Shown here: positions 34,258 to 46,320 of the stretch, piece by piece | Position numbering within the stretch: position 1 is the stretch's first letter | How the letters are laid out: each line of letters starts with the position of its first letter | DNA from: Panorpa germanica | Taxonomy: Eukaryota > Arthropoda > Insecta > Mecoptera > Panorpidae | Length of the DNA: 64,000 nucleotides | NCBI GenBank assembly: GCA_963678705.1 | Contig: OY783215.1 | Coordinates: 16,287,740 to 16,351,739, forward strand | Direction: 5' to 3' | Program-made: the position numbers and the translations under genes | Notes under the pieces: model-generated | Seen by the model: the letters and a program-made list of their open reading frames with translations, nothing else | What the model was told of the DNA's origin: nothing | Databases searched by the model: none

Positions 34258-34770
34258 TTAAGGTCAAAACGATAAAAAAGAAAGCATATTTTCGATAATG
34301 TTTTTTGACTACACAGCTAATATATAATTTTTCTATAATTACCAAATGATAAAATAACATTTGAAGAATACTTTGTGAAATTTTCATAAATAGATATCAA
34401 GAAATGAGGCATTGACAGCTAATCTCCGCAGACGTCACAAAAAAAGTAACATTGCGGTGCCACACATAACTCATCACTGGATTTTCTGAAATCGAAAATC
34501 CAAAATGATTTCACTAGTTGATAAGTTTCTGCAGGTAACACTGTCGAGTTTTTTCTTTTTTATTAATTTTTCAATTTTTTATAGCACTTAAAAGTCAAAA
34601 TACCGATTTCTCGGCATTTATGTAAATAAAGAGTGTGCAATATTTCAAAAGAATCGGTCCAGTAGATTTTGAGCTAGAGAGGGCACCGACTCTGAAAAAG
34701 CTATATGTGAGAAAAACGCGTTTAAAAGTTTCGAAAAGAAAGACGATACCAGACCAGAGGCATCACGCCT
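34258..34770 (+). repeat. Two-copy interspersed repeat (family B), copy 1
   Basis: Inverted relative of 59290-59860. Shared blocks: TCAAAACGATAAAAAA, AATGAGGCATTGACAG, GTAACATTGCGGTGCCACAC, TAACTCATCACTGGATTTTC, GCAGGTAACACTGTCGAGTT and TTTCAAAAGAATCGGTCCAG. No ORF or defined terminus. Possibly a Helitron-like or MITE class element; unassigned. Confidence 0.6.
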
Positions 34771-35514
34771 TAAAACTCTATATCTCGGACAGTTTTACTC
34801 CAAACGATTTCAAATTTTCACATAACAAACTTAATATGTTGTACATTAATATAAATAAATTTAAAAATGTGAAAACCGTAGTCCCCCCCCTCCCCCTCTT
34901 CTTAATATGATACTACGCATGCTATGCATCTACTCTTGCACTTGCACTTGCACTTAACTTGTTCAAGTTCAACAGGAATGTACTAATAGAACATTTACAT
35001 TTTTCTATAAAAAAACAAAGAAGAAATGTGTTCTGCTATGCAAATTTTTATCACACACTCCTGTATTTATTAGGTATTTATTATTTATAATTTTCTGAAT
35101 GAATGGAGTTCTTTATTTGATGACCATCAATGCTGGTGTTGCCTCGTCCTTCGCAGTTCTCATTATTTAGCATTTACCTGTTGTTTCCAATGCAGAAATA
35201 TTCATACTTTAGAAAAAAAGAACAATGGTCCGTTATGTTCAGTTGAGTTTTGTTTACACTTTACTGTAATTTAGATTATGAATAATGACATCATTTTTTG
35301 CTGACGTATTGACGTAACTCTTCACTGCTAAGAATGCCAGAAACATTATTTAGTTCTCTCAAAATTTGTTGTTACATAGCGAAATATGAGTCTGAGGGAA
35401 GCTTACTGAAGACGCGAGACAACGATTTATGTAGTTGACTTGGACGAATCATTCAAATATTTAAAATTAGTTTGTAAAATCTAAATTAACGCAAACTAAG
35501 ATTTACAACCTTTA

Positions 35515-35700
35515 AGTATCATTCCCACTCACTGCTTTAATTTAATGACTACGCTTTCACAGTACCATTTTTAAATAAATCTATTTTTTAAGTTTTTTTA
35601 GTTTTTTTATAACCTTACAAGGTCCAATGTTTTAAATTAAAAATATTAAATTAGGAAAAACTATACTATACGAAACTATATTAAATTATATTAAACTATA
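35515..35700 (-). mobile_element. Family T MITE, partial
   Basis: Begins AGTATCATTCCCACTCACTG after TTTA and later carries the inverse of the CTTAATTTAATATT block seen in 11700-11725. Truncated on its right. Confidence 0.5.
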
Positions 35701-37017
35701 TTGCTCTATTGTTACACTTAACATTTTTTCGAAAAAACAACTTTAAGGCGAATGAAGGCTACGGCTATAAAGATTTGTTTACAGAAGTGAGAGGCACTGG
35801 AATCGAAAGGGAAGGCTTTATGATAAACAGCTGTCGGTCGCTGGCTATTGGCGCATACACACTTCTTCAGTAGTAGCGTCAGTCTCGTTATTTATTATAG
35901 TCTTTAGACATATTACAGTTTTGTCTGTGCGATGAGTACTTAGAGCATTGAAAAATAATATGCTTACTGTTAGTGAGCTGTAACATTGTTCACATATTGG
36001 TTGTGGTTCTCAATAAATAGGTATGAGTAAGAACATACTGAACTTTAAACAATATGTTCATTTGGGTTTCTTTTATCTTTTTACAACAAAGAGAAAATTG
36101 TCTTAAAACAGTCACGATGACTACGTATCCACAGTCACCGTAAGCTACGTATTTAGGATATCCTATGAATCGGATATAATAAGTAAATGAAAAACTTGTA
36201 AACCACACTGTATCTAAAGCAACTGTGTACTTAAAGACAAACAAACCAGCAAAAACCGACAAAGTCTGTTTGCGTAAATCTTAACTATAATTAAATACCA
36301 AAATAAACATTTTAACTTCTATGCAATGCCAACAGATTACAAATTGCCAAACAATTACAAACATTACAATCTGCTGGGTGGTTCATCGTCTTGCCGTCAG
36401 GTGCGCTTTAAGGTTGAAACGCGTTATGCCGTTGATCCTCGTTCAAATATCGTGAAGATAAGGAAGCGTTGGTAATTATCGTGAAAACTTTTGCGTTTAA
36501 GAAGACAAACATCAGATAATTGTTCTTCGTTTATTAGGATTTACGTACCAGTCCATCGTAAATACGGATTGAATAAGGATAAGCGTGATCCTTTGTTCTT
36601 TTTAAACAAACTTGTTTGTGCAGTTAAATTTAGAAGAGAAATACATATTTTTTACCTTCATGTTTGAGCTGTAGATAAGTTTATCTATGTAGCCATGTGT
36701 GATTCGGTGTGCCTTGGTTTAAAGTACCAAGGCTTGTTATGCTTATGTTTAAAGGCTTGTTATGCAGACTTTTATTTTAAAACATACCTAAACTTGTAAA
36801 ATGAAGCAGATTACAGTAGTATCGTAAGTGGAGAAAATTAATTGCTCCAGAAGCTTACTGAAAATTCAATTCTTGTCAATTATTATTGGTTGTCAACCAT
36901 TTTCTTTTTTTTGAACATCTTTTAAATATTAAAATTTGAAATACGACGACATATGATGTTGGAATCAAGCATTTGATAATTCTCTATGGAGGACATCTTT
37001 TTTATTAGAAATTTATA
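35701..37017. other. AT-rich spacer, nothing recognised
   Basis: No conserved exon. The minus-strand frame 35990-36262 has no recognisable domain. Confidence 0.3.
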
Positions 37018-37700
37018 AAATGAATGCAGAGAGAAGGCACAAGTGTGAAAGAGGAACTAAGGAACAGAGACAGAGATATACAGCAACAGGAAAGAATAGA
37101 CAAAATACATAATAGCAAATACAATGAAAGACACAAGAGGATTTGGCAGAGGGAGATAGCGGCATATATACGAGAAAAAGACACAAGAGACATAAGAAGA
37201 ATCAATAGATTTAGATTGGGAAACGAAGAGAAAGGCAACAGATACTGTGCAAATAGAAAGGAAAGGATGTGCAGTGTGTGCGGGACAGACATAGAAACGC
37301 TGGAGCACATTCAGTATTAATGTGAGAAAGGAGTACGAAGATTGTGCAGGTATTAAATGGAGGCAGTGAAGGGAAGCGGTGGATGACGGCGATAGAGAGA
37401 AGGAGTGAGGAAAGAGAAGGAAGGATAGAGTAGAAACAGTTACACGTTAGTTAAAAATATAGAGGATTTGCGGAGAGGAGATAAGGAAGATAAGAGGTGG
37501 GTGGCGGAGATAGAGCCAAGAAAAAAATAGTAAAGGAAATAGAAATAGTAAAGGGAGAAAAACAATGAGGAGTAGGGAGCAAGAAAATGTTGTTAGAATT
37601 ATTAAGAATGTTAAAATAGTTTTAAGTTTAATTTTGCAACGAGATGCAATTACGTGATTTAGGATTAAGGGAATGCAAAGTCTAAAGACACACATATTAA
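37018..37700 (+). mobile_element. LINE 3' end (R1/Loa-like non-LTR retrotransposon)
   Basis: Frame 37024-37320 reads a basic, Arg/Glu-rich segment ending RFRLGNEEKGNRYC then ERMCSVCGTDIETLEHIQ, the late reverse-transcriptase region with CxxC..H spacing seen in many insect LINEs, then a stop. A strongly purine-rich 3' region follows to about 37600 and AT-rich sequence to about 37730. The 5' part is missing, as is usual for LINE copies. Clade assignment is from memory of insect LINEs and not certain. Confidence 0.65.
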
Positions 37701-37755
37701 ATTCATAAAAATAAATATAAATGAATGCAGAATAAGTAGGACATGGACCACACAT

Positions 37756-38720
37756 GCAAGTTCAGAGTAAATATTCACGAGTCCGTGTACGAACACGAAT
37801 ATTTTCAGTCTAGTAGTGGTAAATAAGACACATCAAAGCGTACGAATCTGACAACCGGCAAAGACCACGAATAAGTAAATACGCATTTCTGAATCTCCGG
37901 TTACAGTTGTTTTTATAAGAAAAAGAAAGGAGAAGTTTTCTTCAAAATATGTTTGTTCAAATGTTATGAGATAGCATTGAACATTTCTGAAATCGCAGCG
38001 ATGAATCACAACACATGTCGTACTGTAGTAAACATTGTTTAAAATACCTTCTGTATCAGATTTCCGTTGCACGTATCAAGTAGCTATAACCAGCTATAAC
38101 TACTAGCGTTTCGCAGTCCGGACTTCTTCATAAACATAACCTCATGATAGTTAGAGAACGCCACGCGACGCTGGTGTGTTCTGTCAAAGATAAATTGGTT
38201 TTTACTGTAAGGACTCCTCATATGTTTCTATGATGTCAATAAAGTTGAATTCACGCCTAATAACGGTTTGATTTGTGGTTTTAGCGCTTTGGCAATGGCC
38301 GCGTCCGCATTTCGGTTATCTCGACATTCATGCTTCATTGCTAAACGTTTAATAATAACTTAAGATCCCAATCAATCAACAAGTCTCTATTTAATTATCG
38401 TTAAGTGATTATAGAATTTCCAGTCGTTAACAATTTGCAAATACTAACAATAATTTTTATGGCGAACACTTCTTTAAGTAATGAACTTGTAAATCATTTC
38501 AATTTTTATCAGTTGAATACTTTACAGTAATTTTACAGACACTTGTAAATAACTAGAATATATTGAACCCAGCAAACTATATAAAATGAAATCAGGGGAA
38601 CTAGGGATGGACTGCGTTTGTCCAAATAATGTGTGTTGAACGAACAACGTTTCAATGATTATTTTTTTATTATCCGTCCATAGAATAATTGTTACATTAG
38701 GTTTAGTGTCTTCCTACACC
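37756..38720. other. Spacer, nothing recognised
   Basis: The minus-strand frame 37833-38072 has no recognisable domain. No transposon ends seen. Confidence 0.3.
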
Positions 38721-38739
38721 TATATTGTTTTTTTTATAT

Positions 38740-39330
38740 ATATTTATTGTTAATTGTGTGTGCCTTTCGGCTTTACAATCTACCGTATTCTGTTTCTTGT
38801 TACATTTTATTCCTATCTTAACAATTCAACCTTAAAACTAAACTTACTAATTTTATTTAAAACTAATTATTTTCTTAAAACTAAACTTTATTTATTTATT
38901 AAAACTAAAAAAAATTATTCTAGACTTTTAGTACTTCCAAACGTGCTTTCTGCTTCTTCTTCTCTTGACCCTCTCTCTTCATGTTCCCCATGCAAACTAG
39001 ATAACGAGCTGGACCAGATAACTGGATTTTATATATGGACGACGGTCACTTCGCAGACAATTAAATTTACATTATTCTAGACCTTTTTATCTCCAAACGT
39101 ACTTTCTGCTTCTTCTTCTCTTGACCCTCTTCCTTCATTTTCCCTAGTCTTCCTTCTGTACTGGTCTATTCCCTAGTCTATTTTTCTGGGCTGAAGTTTA
39201 ACTGTTTCCTCGCTACTTCTTTCTTTCTCCTAATTCCCTTCATTGCCTCTTTTAGTACTTCCTTTCTCTTCCTGTTCCTTGTGCAACCCAGCCATCAGCT
39301 TATTATTGTTTTTTTATATTTATATCCATC
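38740..39330 (-). mobile_element. Probable LINE 3' tail, minus strand, with an internal tandem duplication
   Basis: Pyrimidine-rich on the plus strand (TTCTGCTTCTTCTTCTCTTG), so purine-rich on the minus strand in the style of the LINE tail at 37320-37600. A segment of about 75 bases at 38925-39000 recurs at 39071-39145, 146 bases on. No reverse transcriptase motif was found. The plus-strand ORF 38754-39080 is low complexity. Confidence 0.35.
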
Positions 39331-39345
39331 TTTCTTGTTAGTGCT

Positions 39346-39510
39346 TCACACGAGCACGAGACATTTCTGAAAACTACTGAGACGGTACACATACGGCGAG
39401 ACTCGAGAGTCTCGTTTCTGGTCTCGGTAACGTTATTTTTTTTAAAAATTCCGAGAAAAATAAACTAATAAGTAATATAAATGTTCAACCTTTTTTTATT
39501 ACAAAAAAAA
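39346..39510. mobile_element. Family R MITE fragment
   Basis: TTAGTGCTTCACACGAGCAC then GAGACATTTCTGAAAACTA and GTTCAACCTTTTTTTATTAC match the inverted right part of the element at 24974-25623. Confidence 0.6.
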
Positions 39511-40087
39511 ATGCAGCCCTGTGTACCAGCCGATCAAAAAGAAGTACAAGACGAGAGCCAACATATTTCAGAACACAATACGCCATACGTATATTCAAAT
39601 GATTTGAAAGTAATTATGTTAATGCTTTTATTATCTTAATAGATAATAGATTCATTATAGATAATGGACAATGACTCATTAATAAACTATTGTACGAAAA
39701 TAATACTTTACAAAACACCGTGTTTCCCAAATCCCATCATCCGCTCTTTCCTTCCGAAGATAAACTTCATTCCGAATACCTAGAATGAGTCGGTACTACA
39801 TTTGTACGTATTTATAGATTTATATAAGAAATCAAACATCCAATGACCTCTTAGGAGAATTTATAACAGATTTGGTTATCGCTTAAACTAATCCTGTTAA
39901 GACTTTAATGAAATAACCAAATATTTTAAGCTTTTTATCGCAAATTTTAGTTTACTTTTTTATGTTTACAAATCACCTGCAATTCGATTAGAATTTTGCG
40001 TTGACAGCATTTTCGTAATCAAGTGTTTCAACATTTTGTTAATGGTTCTTCAAGTAGATATATTAAAAGTGTTCTTCGTTGTTTCAG

Positions 40088-40176
40088 GAACAACGACTGT
40101 TTGCACCAGAGGACGCCAAGCCACGAAGACGAGACGAATAAATCGTACGGTTGATAAAGCAGCAGTAGTGTGACAG
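40088..40176 (+). other. Probable untranslated exon of the BTB-BACK gene
   Basis: Bounded by a good acceptor (TTCTTCGTTGTTTCAG|G) and a good donor (GACAG|GTATGT). The 89 bases are GC-richer than the flanks (ACGCCAAGCCACGAAGACGA) and stop in all frames, fitting a 5' leader exon. It would join the acceptor GAGCAG at 40874, ten bases before the BTB-BACK start codon. Confidence 0.5.
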
Positions 40177-40212
40177 GTATGTTGTTATTTGATTTGAAAA
40201 ATTTGTATATCT

Positions 40213-40340
40213 GTGTGTGGCTTAGAGCATATATATATGGAGAGAGAAAGCTGGACCTGAAAGTATGTCAAAAATGTGTGCGAGAGAGACAGTTATATGT
40301 TCCTATTTGTTCTCTATGCGCATGCGTCGTTTGCGAACCT
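40213..40340 (-). repeat. End fragment of the MITE family at 60178-60718
   Basis: Inverse of 60600-60718: CTTAGAGCATATATATATGG, GAGAGAAAGCTGGACCTGAA and TTGTTCTCTATGCGCATGCG. It lies in the intron between the leader exon and the first coding exon of the BTB-BACK gene. Confidence 0.65.
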
Positions 40341-40884
40341 TTCGTTCAACACGTTTATTTGTTTATATTTATTTTTGTTGCTTGATCGTAACGTCATAAC
40401 TCCTATTGGTCATTTTGAAATCTTTCCTATTTTTGCTTCACTTTATTGTAATACAATTTTTATTTTGCTATACTCGTATATTATATTCTTATATTAATCT
40501 TCATGGCCATTCTACAGAAATGTAAACGTATAAAGATGGGGTAATACATAAAAACAAATCTTTCAATTTCAATGAATTTTTTATTAATATATAAGAGAAA
40601 CAAAAGATTGTATTAAAAAAATGTATTCGATTCTAAAATTTATATAAACTAGTTTTGAGATGATTTAACAAATATTACAGTTTTTTCAAAATTATTTCAA
40701 ACCAATAAATTTCAGTTATATTTTTCAAAATTACACATGTGTTTTCAAAATTAATTTTCTGTAGCAACATGTTCTGGAATTACCTAATCCACAAGTAATT
40801 AAATTTTTAGTAAGACAAATACGTGAGATTGTTTTCCTATGTACTTGAATTTAAAATATATTCATTTTGAGCAGGCCTCCAAGC

Positions 40885-42375
40885 ATGGTAGTGGCTTACA
40901 ACCCCGTTATGTCCGGAACAGAGTCGCCAACACTCAACAACAATAGAAGATGTCATCCAGCAGGAGATGTCAATATCAACACCGCCGATAGCTTCACGTC
41001 GATATGTCCTATGCTAGGAACGAGCGAAGACCACGACGTCACCTTCGACGTAGGTTTAGGAGATGACACCTGGAGTTTGTCGGCTAACCGGGAACGCTTA
41101 GCTGCAGCTAATCCATACTTCAAAGCTTTATTGTATGGCGCGATGGCTAGGAAGGACTCTGACGTCATCGTGATAGGGGATGTAGACAAAAGAGCATTCG
41201 AACATGTACTAAGGTATGGTTCCCTTACATTATTTATTTGTACCTATTTTTAAATTGCCTTTTTTCGCAGTCTCTTTCTATTTCACTTCTTCCTTATTCA
41301 CTAATTACTTCGCTCTTTCATTCACTCTCGTTTGTTTACTGTTAGTTAAGTTTCCAACTTTAATTTATCCAAGAGAGTTTATAAAATGTTCTTTTCCAGG
41401 TACCTTAACGGTAATCCTGTCCAATTTACATCGGTAAGCACAGCCAGAGCCACTCTGGAAGCCGCCCATAGATACATTTGTCCTGGTTTAGTCGCAGATA
41501 CCGTCAAATACATAGATAATAATTTATCTCCCTCAAACGTACTGGAAGTATTCGCGGATCTTCGCTTCTTCCGTAACAGCACAATACTTCCTTCCCCGGA
41601 CCAGAATAGACCTAGTGCTCCACCATTAGAACTGATTGAGAGTCCTAAAAGAGGTGATACATGTCTGGAAGCCCCAGGAAAAATGGGGGAGTGCTGCAAT
41701 GCGTTGTTCTTCAACTGTTTGCTGCTGATTGAGAAGTACGCAGAGATTGTTCTAGAGCAGGAGCGTCTTGAGGAACTATGCTTTGAAGATTTGGAATTAA
41801 TAACATCAAGACCATGCTTGAATTTAAAGTCTGAGATGACGTTGTTCAATGCCATTCATAGATGGAGCTTGTGTGAATGTAAACGACGGAAGAAGGACCT
41901 TACCCCTGCTAGCAGAAGACAAGTTCTAGGGAAGATAGCATACTCCGTCCGATACTTATGTCTCACGGAAAAAGAGTTTAAGAATGGTCCATTAAAAGCA
42001 GAGATATTGAAGAACATTGATAGCCAGCTGATCCTGGGTTATCTCACGGAAGATCGTACAGTGATAACGGAATCGATTTCACCGGAACAGATGCAGATGA
42101 TCCAACTGTTCCAAACCCCACGAAGAGTCAACAATGAAATACCGATTCCCCTAAGCAGCAGATCGTCAACTATAGTCAACAACGGCTTGAGGACAGAGAA
42201 TGAAGTCTTGGAAAATGAAAGAAACAAAAAACTTAGCAAAAAGGAAGCAAAACTGTTAAAGAAAAAGTTAAAAGCGAAAAAAATGGAAAACGAAAAAGAT
42301 AAAGAAAAAGCTTGTTGCAGTTGTTCGTGTTTCGGGGATGGTTTGCTGAGGACTTTTCTGTGTTTGTTTGATTAA
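40885..42375 (+). CDS. BTB-BACK domain protein (BTBD2/6-like)
   Basis: Two coding exons, 40885-41213 and 41400-42375, joined in phase (AG|G), encode 434 residues. The ATG at 40885 is the first after acceptor GAGCAG (40874). Residues about 47-150 form a BTB/POZ domain: DVTFDVGLGDDTWSL, YFKALLYGAMAR, IVIGDVDKRAFEHVLRYLNG. A BACK domain follows (LLLIEKYAEIVL, FNAIHRWSLCECKRR). BTB-BACK proteins of the BTBD1/2/3/6 group are usually Cullin-3 adaptors; no Kelch or PHR domain is present, so the substrate is unknown. About 40 extra residues rich in Pro/Ser (PSPDQNRPSAPPLE..) interrupt the start of the BACK domain. The tail is lysine rich (about 390-412) and then CCSCSCFGDGLLRTFLCLFD, a cysteine cluster that could be palmitoylated. 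Poly(A) signal at 42699. Confidence 0.85.
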
Positions 42376-42698
42376 ATGCATGTTGATGTTGATGTTGATG
42401 TATTGTGATTTTGTATGTAACGGGGTAGACAGGGGAAGAGGGAGATAGAACAAGGTAGGAGTTTGTTGCCATATTTTCCTTATTTATTTATATACATATT
42501 TTAACTAGTCGTTCATCATTATTATGACTTAACCACTTATTAAGTTATTTGTGATTTAAAAAGTTTATGCAAGATTTTTATAATTATTTTATTTATATAT
42601 CATATATACATATATATATATTTAGTCAATAAGAGAAATTACTTATTGTTAAGTGTTGTACCCTAAAAAATATTTTAAATATGCTTGGGAAGCTGAGA

Positions 42699-42704
42699 AA
42701 TAAA
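42699..42704 (+). terminator. Poly(A) signal of the BTB-BACK gene
   Basis: AATAAA in AGAAATAAATAG, 324 bases after the stop codon; the 3' UTR between them is AT-rich and otherwise unremarkable. Confidence 0.6.
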
Positions 42705-42995
42705 TAGTAGTTAGAAATTTGACCTTGTATCGCAGTCAGAGTGGTTCAAGGTTTTCCTTGATTTAGTTTTTAAAACCTAATCATTTATACAGTAAGTAGG
42801 AAATATACTAGTGATGAATTGTAGCTTTTGTACTATTTCTTGAATGTTTAAATAAGATTATATACGAATAGAGATTACCTCCCATTGAGATATTTACAAA
42901 TGGTAGCCAGTTTGTTGAAGTTTTAATCCGTTAAATTTAGAGTAAGTTCAATTAATAGACTTGTCTCCAAATAAAAATTAAAACAAATGTTTTAA

Positions 42996-43247
42996 CCTTT
43001 GAGTACAGACGGGGTTAAGATTGGTCATTAATTGTGATGTGACGTCTCACAGACGGTGAGTATGATAAGCACTAATTATTAATAGTTAATAAATAGTTAA
43101 TTAATTATAAATTATTATAACAAATTAAAATATATGTAAAATTAACTTTTTGCACTTTTTGGCGGGTGCAAATAATTTAAAATGATGAGTTAAGCTTCAA
43201 ATATGTCTACACGGTGTCTGTGAGACTCCCACGTCTCTACTTAAAGG
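42996..43247. mobile_element. piggyBac-like MITE, second family
   Basis: 252 bp between TTAA at 42992-42995 and 43248-43251. Ends are CCTTTGAGTACAGACG and, inverted, CCTTTAAGTAGAGACG; GTCTGTGAGAC/GTCTCACAGAC forms an inner inverted pair. Family differs from 17370-17617. Confidence 0.7.
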
Positions 43248-43251
43248 TTAA

Positions 43252-44465
43252 TAAGTGGTACGGCTGATTTAATGAGTACATATCTTAACATTTATGCATA
43301 AAGTGTAAGTTTTCCTCAACAGCATAAGCACCACCAGAGACAGGTCCTATTTTCTTCTATAAAAAATTCCATTTGTTTGCACAAAATTTAAACAAATTAT
43401 TTCAAATAGAACTCATGTAGACTTCAATTAAATGTGAAGTTCGTACAGACTCAAAAATAAATTGACCGTTGACTCATCAAACGACGTTAGTTCCAGAGAT
43501 AATGTTAGTTCTAATTGAAGTGTTTTAATTTTATTTCATTTAAATTGTACTCAAAAGGAAAACATCTATAAAAACCATTTTCTGCCAAACTTTTTTAAAT
43601 TAGTTTAAAGCCAAAGTAACCATAAATTTATTTTAATATTATTTAATTTTATTTAGTTAAGTAAGGTCCATTTAAGAACTGATAGACTTAATTCTACTTA
43701 AAAATAATTACGCTCAATTATTCAACACCTTTTTGAAACATTTTACAAAAACGACTTTTACGGATTTTAAATTATTATATTCTCGTACATAGAAAGACTA
43801 GTAGAAAATGAAAGTATTATTTATGTAGCAGATACGTTTCAAACGTTAACGCTGCATAAATGTGTGTGTTGAGAGGAAAAGTGTACGTAGCACGAGTAGG
43901 AAAATTTTAATTTCTTTGAATTATAAAAATTGTAAATTAACTTCGCGTTGTTTAATTTATAAGCATAGGTAGTAATTACGTAATGCAATTGTCTGCTTAG
44001 AAAATTGTTTAATTAAGCTCGTTAATGCTTAGAAAAAATGAACGCAGCTTTTAGTAATTAAGTAAATTCAAAAACCATTTAGCTCTTTCTATATTATTAA
44101 TAAAATTAAATTGTTCTAAACAAAGTTACCAATATGTGCATTGTTTATGTAGCATTTTATACAGATGCTACATAACTGTGATTTGTGTCAATATTATGTT
44201 GATGTCATGCTATAAGTTATTGACATTTTTAGAAAAATAATTTAGTTATAAAACATATCTTTATAATTAATCAAATTAATTATTTATATGTGAATATAAC
44301 ATATGTTAAGTTAAATTTATAAGTTTCTCATAAAATATATATATATATTACTCATTAAATAAAGTAATGTAAAAGTAAGCCCAAATATATTTTATCTAAG
44401 TTGTGTACTATTACGACGCCTGATGTCATGGCAACACATCATGCTCATTCTTCGTTTTAAAGGGT
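43252..44465. other. AT-rich spacer, nothing recognised
   Basis: No coding exon, RNA gene or transposon end recognised. Confidence 0.3.
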
Positions 44466-45058
44466 AAATGGGCTTGTCCTCATTTTTTAGTGGTCGATCT
44501 TTCAATTGTTGATTGAAATTGATGTTAATAAATGTGTATTGGCGTGTTTATTTCATTAAATATCTAAATGTTAACTGAGATATTGCAATCAAAAATTTGA
44601 ATTGTAGTTTTAGCGCTAGAAGTGGTCGGCCATATTTGTATGACGTGAAATGCAGTTTAACGTCAGTTATTTGTTGAGCTGTTGGTAGTCAAATAATAAG
44701 TCAAGTCAAAGAACAATAAGTTTTTATTTTATTTAACCCTGCTAAGGCAGACAATATTGAATATTTCGAAATTTAATTTTGAAATTGAAATATTTTGAAA
44801 TTTTTATATGAATAAATACATATAGAGATGTATGAGCTGCTGGTTTGCAGCGGTTGTAATATCACATGCATTTGAAATGTGTACAACGTTGAATCCCTTT
44901 AATAATTAAAGAGACAAATTGACTTTTTTAATTGTTAATATCTCCTAACATATAAGCAGTTATTAAAAAATAATTGAACATTTGAGGTTCTAGTAACCCA
45001 CTTTATCAATATATAGTACACTTTTATAGAAATTAAGACAAAAGACACAAGCCCATTA
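44466..45058 (+). repeat. Family A repeat, copy 2 (best ends)
   Basis: Left AAATGGGCTTGTCCTCATTT and, inverted from the right, TAATGGGCTTGTGTCTTTTG show the inverted termini of the family most clearly. Internal blocks as in copy 1. No ORF. Confidence 0.7.
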
Positions 45059-45227
45059 CTACATTACATAAAGTAATATACATTTTAAGAGTAAAAGTAT
45101 ATACATTTTATTGAGAATCTATATATACATACATGTAATACAAAGTCAATATGTTTATTCTTACAAAGGAAATTATAAATATATTCGAAATGTGATTGAA
45201 TTACTATGAATTAATATCTTATACTAT

Positions 45228-45420
45228 GTTGGTAGTTTTTGGTGTTGAAGCCCCATATCTGCACTATACCGCTGTTTAAAAATAAGTTTATGTTTATGTA
45301 ATCACATAAACAAATAAACTTGATAACAACCAGGGCCAGAAAATATAGCGCTGTTCAGGCCAAATAACCCAAAGACACAACAGTCTGCCGTCATGCATGA
45401 ATAAACCAGCAAGTTATATC
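45228..45420 (-). mobile_element. SINE family S1, degraded copy
   Basis: GGTGTTGAAGCCCCATATCT and, further right, GGCCAGAAAATATAGCGC..CAAATAACCCAAAGACACAACAG match the body and B-box region of 14146-14412. The B box is mutated. Confidence 0.55.
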
Positions 45421-46317
45421 CGAGTATACTGTAATACTATAGATTTATAAACTTAACCAAAGCACAAAATGATAACAAAATGTTTTACTCTGTAACATAA
45501 TGGTACTCATTCAGCTTCTCAGTGAAAACCTCATTTTAGTTTAAGATATTTAATACTAAACTTCAGTATACCTGTGTTTTAATCTCCAATCTAAGGTATA
45601 ATTACAGTTATTAAATATAAAATTTAACAAAACCAAACTCTGGGAAAATTCGGCTGAAGTGGGTTGATTTTCCTAAAACACCATTTTTTGATAATGAGTA
45701 CCATTTTAATTGTAATATTGTTAAATATAAAATAATTTATTGTAGCACTATAAACCTGCCAAATGTTATTTGTGTATTTTGTTTTTAATTTGGTAATTTC
45801 TAAACATTTTTTTAATTGTGATATTATGTGCGCTGTTTTTGAAACATAACGCATTTGAAAGAACTTAAATATTATAACGATAAAATACATACGTGCTTAT
45901 ATTATGCTATTATGTCTTTAGAGAATTATAACAGAAAAAAGTATAGAAATTTTACTATAACACATTTAAAATAATAATTTGATTTCTTTGAAATTATAAG
46001 TTAATGTAATATTTTATTAAATAATACAAAATCCAGACAAATTTATATTTTATATTTATCCCGCCATTATTAATTAGTTGTTGAATTTTTAATTGTAAAT
46101 TAGTTTTATAGTAATATTATGTTTTTAATTTTTATGCTTTGATCAATTAGAAATAAAATATTAAATATTTGTAAGAAGATTTAAGGTAATAGAGGCTTTA
46201 TAAAATTGCTGGTAAGTATTACTGTTTCAGATTATTACCGCAAAACGGCCAAGCAAGTACTTCTGTAGAAACAGCTATAGAAGAAACAGATAAATCAGAT
46301 AAAATATTCTACAAATG
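45421..46317. other. AT-rich spacer, nothing recognised
   Basis: The minus-strand frame 45624-45890 is AT-driven with no domain. Nothing else seen. Confidence 0.3.
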
Positions 46318-46320
46318 CAT

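Noticed and set aside
37005-37310. Minus-strand hydrophobic frame
   Set aside because: Antisense of the purine-rich LINE fragment, which makes Leu/Ser/Phe runs by composition.
40867-40884. Extending the BTB-BACK protein upstream of the ATG
   Set aside because: The upstream codons have no ATG and cross the acceptor GAGCAG at 40874; the first ATG after it is 40885.
41379-41855. Minus-strand 158-codon frame in the BTB-BACK gene
   Set aside because: Antisense shadow of a conserved coding exon.
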